Positions 6,684-12,500 of a stretch of 14,820 bases of DNA are shown in pieces. Position numbers and translations under genes: made by a program. Numbering within the stretch: the first letter of the stretch is position 1; each line of letters begins with the position of its first letter. Source of the DNA: SKLM01 sp050049955 (GTDB lineage: Bacteria > Chloroflexota > Anaerolineae > B4-G1); the NCBI GenBank assembly GCA_050049955.1, contig JASFVG010000062.1, positions 1 to 14,820 of the forward strand. Reading direction: 5' to 3'. The notes below the pieces were generated by a model that was not told the DNA's origin, made no database searches, and saw only the letters and a list, made by a program, of their open reading frames with translations.

Positions 6684-7368
6684 CGTTTCCCTGCCCCTCA
6701 CTCACCGCAGTACTCGTCGAAACAGCGCCGGGCCCGTTCCGAGGGACAGCGCACCGTAGCGATTGCCGTCCAACGCAGTAACACTGGAGCTCTACAAGAT
6801 TCGTTTTGATGGGATTGGCGCCGCCAAACGAATTCAACGGGCCTTTGGAGATACGACCCGGGCACGTCAGTGGATGCAACGCGACATGCTCCGTCTAGTT
6901 GCTCATGGCAGTCCGAGAATCCGTTCTAAGCGGCGCGCGTGCTCCCAGCATTCTTGCGCATAACCGCCAACCACAACAGGAAGAGCCGGCCGGCCCTTGA
7001 GAATTCGAGAATACACGACCTGCATTAGAGGCCCATTGGAGAACCACTAGAACTGGAGGCTCCGTCGGCCTCTCACGGAATCGGTCGAGCAGGAACAGGG
7101 AAGCACGACGAAGTTGGCAGCAGTCTGCCATGATACCATCTGGATTCAGTCCGTTGGCTCGGCACTGGGCTGGTGCATCTAGGACGCTCCGATCCAGAAC
7201 GAGGACATCATTCGCGCGTGATACAGACTCGATCCTCAACCTCGTGTCGCTGAGGCCGCGTTGTGGTGCCGGTTTTCCATCCTCAGCCCCCATTGCGCCT
7301 ACCTCCACCCATGGTAGAATTGCGCGTTCCACCCGCTGGGCAACACGGCGTCTCGACAAGGAGTCAAC
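6684..7368. other. Gene-poor intergenic stretch with one inverted repeat
   Basis: No gene is clearly supportable. A plus-strand frame from a TTG at 6763 to 6963 (LYKIRFDGIGAAKRIQRAFG, then DTTRARQWMQ) looks helical, but it has no ATG/GTG start, no ribosome site and no recognised family. ATTCGTTT (6799-6806) and AAACGAAT (6836-6843) form 8-bp arms around a 29-nt loop. A minus-strand frame covering 6895-7923 is mostly antisense to the kinase. The stretch may be decayed sequence plus the upstream region of the kinase gene. Confidence 0.4.
7293..7320 (+). promoter_or_regulatory. Weak candidate promoter of the histidine kinase
   Basis: TAGAAT (7315-7320) matches the -10 consensus at 5 of 6 positions. 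TTGCGC (7293-7298), 16 bp upstream, matches the -35 at only 3. It would give a leader of about 40 nt before the ATG at 7369. The position is sensible but the -35 is poor. Confidence 0.25.
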
Positions 7369-8634
7369 ATGGTCCAGGAATCCTCTGCTCTGCCCGAAAA
7401 CGACGTCGATCTTCACAAGCTGGTTGTACACGGGCAACTGTTCCAACTGTACGATCAGATGTTGGGAGAACTCGATGTCGTCCGGGTTCTCCACCGCACA
7501 ACCCAAGTCGTGCGCCAAGCCCTCTCGGCGGAGCGTGCCACAACCTACCTGGTGCGGCCAGAAACCCAGGAGCTTGTGTCGACAGCCGTCGTGGGCAACG
7601 TCTCCCGCACCATTCGGATCCCCATACGGGAGGATTCCCTCGCCGGCTATTGTGCCCTTACCGGACGCTCTTTCGTCATCCCCGACGCCCACGGCGATCT
7701 CAGCTTCATCGACCCGAGGCTGCGCTTCGACCGTTCCTGGGACGAGATGAACCAGTACCGCACGCGGGACGTGATGTGTGCCCCGGCGGCCTTCAAGGGT
7801 GAGCTCATGGGGGTGGTCCAGGTCATCAACGGCACCGAACGCCCGTTTTGCGAGACTGATCTTCTGCCTCTGCAGAGCGTCTCCCGTTTCGTGGCCTACG
7901 CCCTCTATCACGCCAGAATGCACGATGAGCTGGCCAGTCTCAAATCACTGGAGAAGGAGAAGGCCGAGTTCATGCAGATTCTCGTGCACGAGCTCAGATC
8001 GCCAGTCGGGACTTCCAAGTCACTGGCTGCCGCGCTCCGGTTTGTCAACAAAGAGGACGAAAACCTCGCCTCGGTGCTCGGCAAGATCGAGGCCCGGATG
8101 GACGAGTTGCTCCTGCTGGTCGACGACATTCTGCGGCTATCGCAGATCAAGGCAGGCCAGCCCCTGGGTGACATCGCGGTACACGATCTTGTCGTCAAGA
8201 CCAGGAGCGACTGCGAGCCATACCTGGACGAGGCGACAGCGAAGGGACTATCCCTGAACCTCGACCTCCCGACGTCGCCCGTGCTCGTCCGCATTGACCT
8301 GCAGGCCTATCACCTCATCCTTTCGAACCTCGTTTCCAACGCGGTCAAGTACACGCCCGCTGGAACCGTACAGGTTCTGCTCAAAGAGGAGGCGCCCTGG
8401 GCCGTCTTGCAGGTCACCGACACGGGCCTGGGGATTCCGAAGGATGACATCGGCCGTATCTTCACGGAGTTCTTTCGCGCATCCAACGCCCGTCGCAGCA
8501 AGATCCCGGGCACAGGGGTGGGTCTCGCCGGGGTGAAGGAGCTTGTGGAGCGGTTCCATGGCGAGTTGGAGCTGGCCAGCGAGGAGAACCGAGGCTCAAC
8601 ATTCACGGTTCGCCTACCCCTCGAAGAGGAGTAG
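7369..8634 (+). CDS. Soluble GAF-domain sensor histidine kinase (orphan)
   Basis: This 421-residue protein has no transmembrane segment. A GAF-type sensor domain (about 35-180) is followed by a short coiled linker and a HisKA dimerisation domain with the phospho-acceptor in FMQILVHELRSPV (H207). The HATPase domain has an N box NLVSNAVKYTPAG (320-332), G1 DTGLGIP (351-357), an F-box-like FTEFFRA, and G2 GTGVGL (381-386). All catalytic boxes are intact. It probably autophosphorylates in response to a small ligand or redox cue in the cytoplasm and passes phosphate to a separate response regulator, none of which is encoded in the window. The ATG at 7369 has AAGGAG at 7358-7363, 5 nt upstream. It is the only clear plus-strand gene here and converges with the cyclase fusion, 104 bp away. 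Confidence 0.92.
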   Translation: MVQESSALPENDVDLHKLVVHGQLFQLYDQMLGELDVVRVLHRTTQVVRQALSAERATTYLVRPETQELVSTAVVGNVSRTIRIPIREDSLAGYCALTGRSFVIPDAHGDLSFIDPRLRFDRSWDEMNQYRTRDVMCAPAAFKGELMGVVQVINGTERPFCETDLLPLQSVSRFVAYALYHARMHDELASLKSLEKEKAEFMQILVHELRSPVGTSKSLAAALRFVNKEDENLASVLGKIEARMDELLLLVDDILRLSQIKAGQPLGDIAVHDLVVKTRSDCEPYLDEATAKGLSLNLDLPTSPVLVRIDLQAYHLILSNLVSNAVKYTPAGTVQVLLKEEAPWAVLQVTDTGLGIPKDDIGRIFTEFFRASNARRSKIPGTGVGLAGVKELVERFHGELELASEENRGSTFTVRLPLEEE

Positions 8635-8678
8635 GGATTAGCTGTTCGGACTACTACAGTCGAGGGTCCTGGGGCTGA

Positions 8679-8714
8679 GCCTCGCTATCCGGTGGTGTGG
8701 CCGTATTCCGAGGC
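8679..8714. terminator. Weak two-sided hairpin between convergent genes
   Basis: GCCTCG (8679-8684) and CGAGGC (8709-8714) can pair around a 24-nt loop in the 104-bp gap between the kinase and the cyclase fusion. There is no T-run on either side. It is mentioned only because a bidirectional terminator would be expected here. Confidence 0.2.
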
Positions 8715-8738
8715 ACCAGGCATCTTCGCCGCGCAGGA

Positions 8739-11700
8739 CTAGTGTGGCTCGACGATGACGTCTTTCCAGTACTGCGCTCGGATCGCCGACGTAGGATACT
8801 TGGTCACCCAAGGCTTCACCAGCAGATGTAGCCGCTGGTATAGAATGGGCACAATCGCCGCCTCCTCCACCAGTATCCTGTCCGCTTGCTGATACATCGT
8901 CAGTCTCTTCTCCTGGTCCGTGATGTGCCAGGCTTCCTCCACCAAACCCTCGTAGGCGGTGTTGCTCCACCGGGCGCGACCGCGGGCTGGACAGACCCTC
9001 AGGAAGTTGTCGGGATCGGGATAGTCGGCCCCCCACGCAAAGAGAAGCAGGTGTGGCGGCTCCCTGTCCAACCTGTTGATGAATTCGCCAACCTCCATCG
9101 CCCTCCACGAAACGTCTAGACCCAGATTCTCCAGCCATTGTGCTCGCAGGTACTCATCGATCCGGTGAAGCGCTATGACTGCGTCCAAAGCAGGGAAGCC
9201 GCGACCGCCAGGGTAGCCGGCCTCAGCCAAGAGGCTACGTGCCTGCTCGGGGTCAAACGGCAGGCCGATTCCCGCCGAGTGCCCTGGCATCCCGACGGGC
9301 ACGAACCCGCCCGTCGCCGGAGAATAGTAGCCCCTCCAGACCGCGTCCGCCAGCCACTCCCTGTCGACAGCCAGGACGAAGGCCCGGCGAACCCGAACGT
9401 CGTCGAAAGGTGGCCGGCTCACGTTGAGTGCCGCATACAAGGTCGACAGCAGCGGAGCCGAAATGTATTCCCCTGCATACCGCCGCCGCGCGCGATCCCT
9501 ATCCAGCGGGGGCAGGTCCAGAAGGCCCAAGATGTCCAGGCCATCAGCCTCATACATCGCCAACACTGCCGGCCACTCCGCCGAGGCAAACAGGGAAAGC
9601 TCCACCCGCTCCACGTTCCCGGTGAACCGACCCTGATACCTTGGGTTTCGTACCAGCCGAATCGACTCCCCGCGCTCCCAGGCCTCCAAGCCGAAAGGGC
9701 CGTTGGTGACGATGTTACCCGCTTCGGTCCAGGCGTCGCCACACGCCTCCACGACGTGCCTTGGGACAGGGAAGGCGGCCCGGTGGGCCAGCAGTGAGAG
9801 GAAGTAGCCGCTGGGCTCCTCCAGTTCCACGACCAGCGTGAGATCGTTGAGGGCTCGCACCTCCACATCCCTCTGCCCAACCTCTGCTTGATGGAAAGCC
9901 CGCGCCCCCTTGATATCATACAGCAGACTGGCGAGAGGCGACCCTGTAGCCGGATCCAGTACCCTTTTCCAAGCGAACTCGAAGTCGCCCGCGGTCACGA
10001 GCGTTCCATCGCTCCAGCGGACATCATCCCACAGGTGGAAGACGTACCTGCGCCCACCTTCCAGCACCTCCCAGCTCCGCGCCGCCTCAGGGACAACATT
10101 CAAGCGGGGACTCAGGTCCACTAGCCCACTGAAGAGCGGACGTATACAGGCTCCCGAGGTGGTCCCTGCAGCTAGGGCCGGATCCAGGGTCGGGGGGTCC
10201 AATCTGGCCACCCTCAGAGCATGGGGGGCTGGCAGAGACGGGACAGCGGTTCTCGTCTCCCCAGCCCGCTGCCACAGCGCGAATCCCTCATCGTAGGCCT
10301 GGCGGGCCTCCTGGAAGTCGAAGGCGGCGTGATAGGTCAACCCCAGTTTCATCAGCGTCCGCGCTGCCCGCTCCTGCTCGCCCTGTTTCTCCAGCCAGGC
10401 AAGCGCCCGCTGGTAGTAGCCGCTAGCCTCCTGGTCTGCATAGGCCAGCCGAGCCCGGTCGCCAGCGCGCAGCAGGTATGCCACTGCCCTGTCCCCCTCT
10501 CCGGCCAGCTCGTAGTGCCCGCCAATCAGCCCCAGGTACTCCCCGATCCGCTCACCGGCCGCGCCCTCCAGCCAGCATGCCACCTGCCCGTGGTACAAGC
10601 GGCGCAGCTTGAGCAGCACCGTATCGTAGACCACGTCGCGCAGCAAAGCATGCTTGAAGATGTATTCCTCCGCGCCGTCAAAGGCGGAACGCTCACGTCG
10701 AAGCACCAACTCTCGCTCGCGCAAAGACACCAGAAGAGAGGCGATCTCCGGCTGGCGGAGCAACTCCTCCTCCCCGGCCTTCAGTTCACCCACAGCCGCG
10801 TCCCAGAACGTTCGTCCCACCACAGAAGCCCGCTGCAGGAGCATCCTCTCCGCTGGTGGTAGGCTGTCCAAACGAGCCTGGAGTACACCGGTCAGCGTTG
10901 GAGGTACGCGCACCTCTGCGAGGAGCCCTAGCTCAATCCGCCAGTGCTCTTCCCCAGGCACGATCACACCATCCTCGATTAACATCCTGATCAGCTCTTC
11001 GACGTAGAAGGGATTGCCTTCGGCCCCATCGACAATCAAATCGCGCAGTTCGCAGGGGATCTCGCTCGATTTCTGCAGAATCTCACCCACAAGTGCCCGG
11101 CTCGATCGCCGTGACAGCGGCCTGACATTGATCCGGCTGTGGGTCTCTTGTCCCTCGCCCCAACTGGGTCGGCGCTCGTAAAGCTCCGGGCGCGCCAGGC
11201 AGACGACCAGCAGCCGCGCTTCAGTCACTGCCGCCACCAGGTGATTGAGCAGGTCGAGGGAGCTATCGTCCGCCCAGTGGATGTCCTCCAGGAAGATGAC
11301 CGCGGGTTCATTGGCTATCGCCCGCAGATAGCTGATCAAATGGGCTGTCGCCAGATCCGCAAACGATTCGCTGCCTATCCGGGCCTGGACAGCCTCGGTC
11401 GTGGAGAAGTCAAGGCCCAGGAGCTGCCCGACCAGGTCCGCCTCTCCAGGACTAAGAGCATCAGCCATTCCGGCCCGGAACTTCTCCCGTACCACCGCTG
11501 GCCCGTCGCTCTCCAGGATCTGGAAGCGGAGGGCGAATGTGCGGCGGATGAGACCGAAGGGAACTGCCTCCCCCTCAGGAGTCGCCCGCCCCTTGAAATG
11601 CCAGACCTTCTGGGACAGCAGCTCGATCCAGCTCTCGAACTCATACAACAGCCGGCTCTTGCCCACCCCGGCGTCACCCACGATCGTCACGATGCGGGGC

Positions 11701-12500
11701 TCAGCGTCCTCTACCACGTCGCGATAGATGTTCTGGAGCATCAGCAGCTCCGCGTCGCGACCGACCGTGCGCGTTTCGACGCCCGCCACACCAGGGGTCA
11801 ACAGGCGAAAGGCACGCGGCCTGGCGCGCTGAACGAGGTACGTGTGCACCGGATCAGCCTTGCCCCTGACCCGGACGGGCTCCTGTTCCACCAAATCAAA
11901 CACGCCTCGCACGTGGCGGTAGGTATTGTAGGATATCAGGACCCCGCCCGTTGGGGCTACCCCTATCACCCGGCTGGCCAGGTTGACTGCGTCGCCGATC
12001 GCAGAGTACTCGTCCGTGATGCCCACGTCCCCCAGCAGCACCATACCCGTGTTGAGACCGGCTCGCATAGACAAGTCCACGTGACTGTCTGAGGCGAAGC
12101 AGACCAGTTCCGACTGCAAACCAAGCGCAGCACGGATCGCCCGTTCAGGATCGTGCTCGCGAGCCTCCGGCACCCCCCACAGCGCCATCACGCCATCCCC
12201 AGTGTGCTTGTCGATCAATCCGCCGTGCTCGAGGATGGTCGCATCCCAACGCTGCCACAGGGCATTCATCACATCGCTCACTTCCTCCGTATCCAACGCC
12301 TGAGACAGTGCGCCAAGGCCGAGGACCTCGGCAAACAGAATAGTCGCTTGCTTGCGCTGTTCGAGGCCGCGCTCAGGCTCCAGGGCGGCGAGCCTGGAAC
12401 GCAGGGCAGCAATGGAGACATCAACAACCCCGTCGCCCAGGGCGGCACGTTGGGCCTCTAGCCGGACAATGGCTTGTTCGAGCTCTAACCGCTCACTCAT
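8739..12500 (-). CDS. Class III nucleotide cyclase / AAA ATPase / TPR / OppA-like solute-binding fusion protein
   Basis: One uninterrupted 1253-codon frame. Residues 1-45 form a helical lead. Residues 50-225 are a class III adenylate/guanylate cyclase domain with FAE (E58, where Asp is usual), K98 and D102 in DKHTGDG, D170 in IGD, and N173/R177 in AVNLASR. About 245-620 is an AAA_16/MalT-like ATPase with Walker A GDAGVGKS (275-282) and Walker B VIFLEDIHWAD (401-411). About 660-748 holds TPR-like helices. Residues 757-1253 match the SBP_bac_5/OppA periplasmic binding fold: LRVARLDPPTLDPALA, then VRWSDGTLVTAGDFEFAWKR and the FDDVRVRRAFVLAVDREWLA helix. No signal peptide, lipobox or membrane segment is seen, so the binding domain should be cytosolic. 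I infer ligand sensing that controls the cyclase/ATPase. The chosen ATG at 12500 has GAGG 7 nt upstream and overlaps the preceding stop (ATGAGTGA); an in-frame ATG at 12539 is less likely. Confidence 0.88.
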   Translation of the reverse strand: MSERLELEQAIVRLEAQRAALGDGVVDVSIAALRSRLAALEPERGLEQRKQATILFAEVLGLGALSQALDTEEVSDVMNALWQRWDATILEHGGLIDKHTGDGVMALWGVPEAREHDPERAIRAALGLQSELVCFASDSHVDLSMRAGLNTGMVLLGDVGITDEYSAIGDAVNLASRVIGVAPTGGVLISYNTYRHVRGVFDLVEQEPVRVRGKADPVHTYLVQRARPRAFRLLTPGVAGVETRTVGRDAELLMLQNIYRDVVEDAEPRIVTIVGDAGVGKSRLLYEFESWIELLSQKVWHFKGRATPEGEAVPFGLIRRTFALRFQILESDGPAVVREKFRAGMADALSPGEADLVGQLLGLDFSTTEAVQARIGSESFADLATAHLISYLRAIANEPAVIFLEDIHWADDSSLDLLNHLVAAVTEARLLVVCLARPELYERRPSWGEGQETHSRINVRPLSRRSSRALVGEILQKSSEIPCELRDLIVDGAEGNPFYVEELIRMLIEDGVIVPGEEHWRIELGLLAEVRVPPTLTGVLQARLDSLPPAERMLLQRASVVGRTFWDAAVGELKAGEEELLRQPEIASLLVSLRERELVLRRERSAFDGAEEYIFKHALLRDVVYDTVLLKLRRLYHGQVACWLEGAAGERIGEYLGLIGGHYELAGEGDRAVAYLLRAGDRARLAYADQEASGYYQRALAWLEKQGEQERAARTLMKLGLTYHAAFDFQEARQAYDEGFALWQRAGETRTAVPSLPAPHALRVARLDPPTLDPALAAGTTSGACIRPLFSGLVDLSPRLNVVPEAARSWEVLEGGRRYVFHLWDDVRWSDGTLVTAGDFEFAWKRVLDPATGSPLASLLYDIKGARAFHQAEVGQRDVEVRALNDLTLVVELEEPSGYFLSLLAHRAAFPVPRHVVEACGDAWTEAGNIVTNGPFGLEAWERGESIRLVRNPRYQGRFTGNVERVELSLFASAEWPAVLAMYEADGLDILGLLDLPPLDRDRARRRYAGEYISAPLLSTLYAALNVSRPPFDDVRVRRAFVLAVDREWLADAVWRGYYSPATGGFVPVGMPGHSAGIGLPFDPEQARSLLAEAGYPGGRGFPALDAVIALHRIDEYLRAQWLENLGLDVSWRAMEVGEFINRLDREPPHLLLFAWGADYPDPDNFLRVCPARGRARWSNTAYEGLVEEAWHITDQEKRLTMYQQADRILVEEAAIVPILYQRLHLLVKPWVTKYPTSAIRAQYWKDVIVEPH
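10497..11627 (-). repeat. Diverged tandem duplication, downstream copy (ATPase region)
   Basis: This stretch aligns without net indels to 13690-14820 at an offset of 3193 bp. The two encode the same ATPase core with about two thirds or more identical residues by eye. Some DNA stretches of about 40 bp are identical, e.g. around 11251-11291 and 14444-14484, over the Walker B codons. It marks a gene duplication, not a mobile repeat. Confidence 0.85.

Noticed and set aside
6799..6843. 8-bp inverted repeat with a 29-nt loop
   Set aside because: The arms are short and the loop long, with no T-run and no gene boundary beside it. It could arise by chance.
6385..6879. Minus-strand frame with a His-Arg-His repeat run
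   Set aside because: The histidine run is only the 9-bp tandem repeat read in another frame of the broken hsp20.
6763..6963. 66-codon plus-strand frame with a helical-looking translation
   Set aside because: It starts with TTG, has no ribosome site and resembles no family I know. It is noted only in the intergenic entry.
6895..7923. Open frame of 342 codons on the minus strand
   Set aside because: More than half of it is antisense to the well-supported histidine kinase. Its translation has no recognisable motif and it has no convincing ribosome site.
9419..9919. Minus-strand frame of 166 codons inside the solute-binding region
   Set aside because: It lies in a different frame within the 1253-codon fusion and is Arg/Trp/Ser-rich with no motifs.
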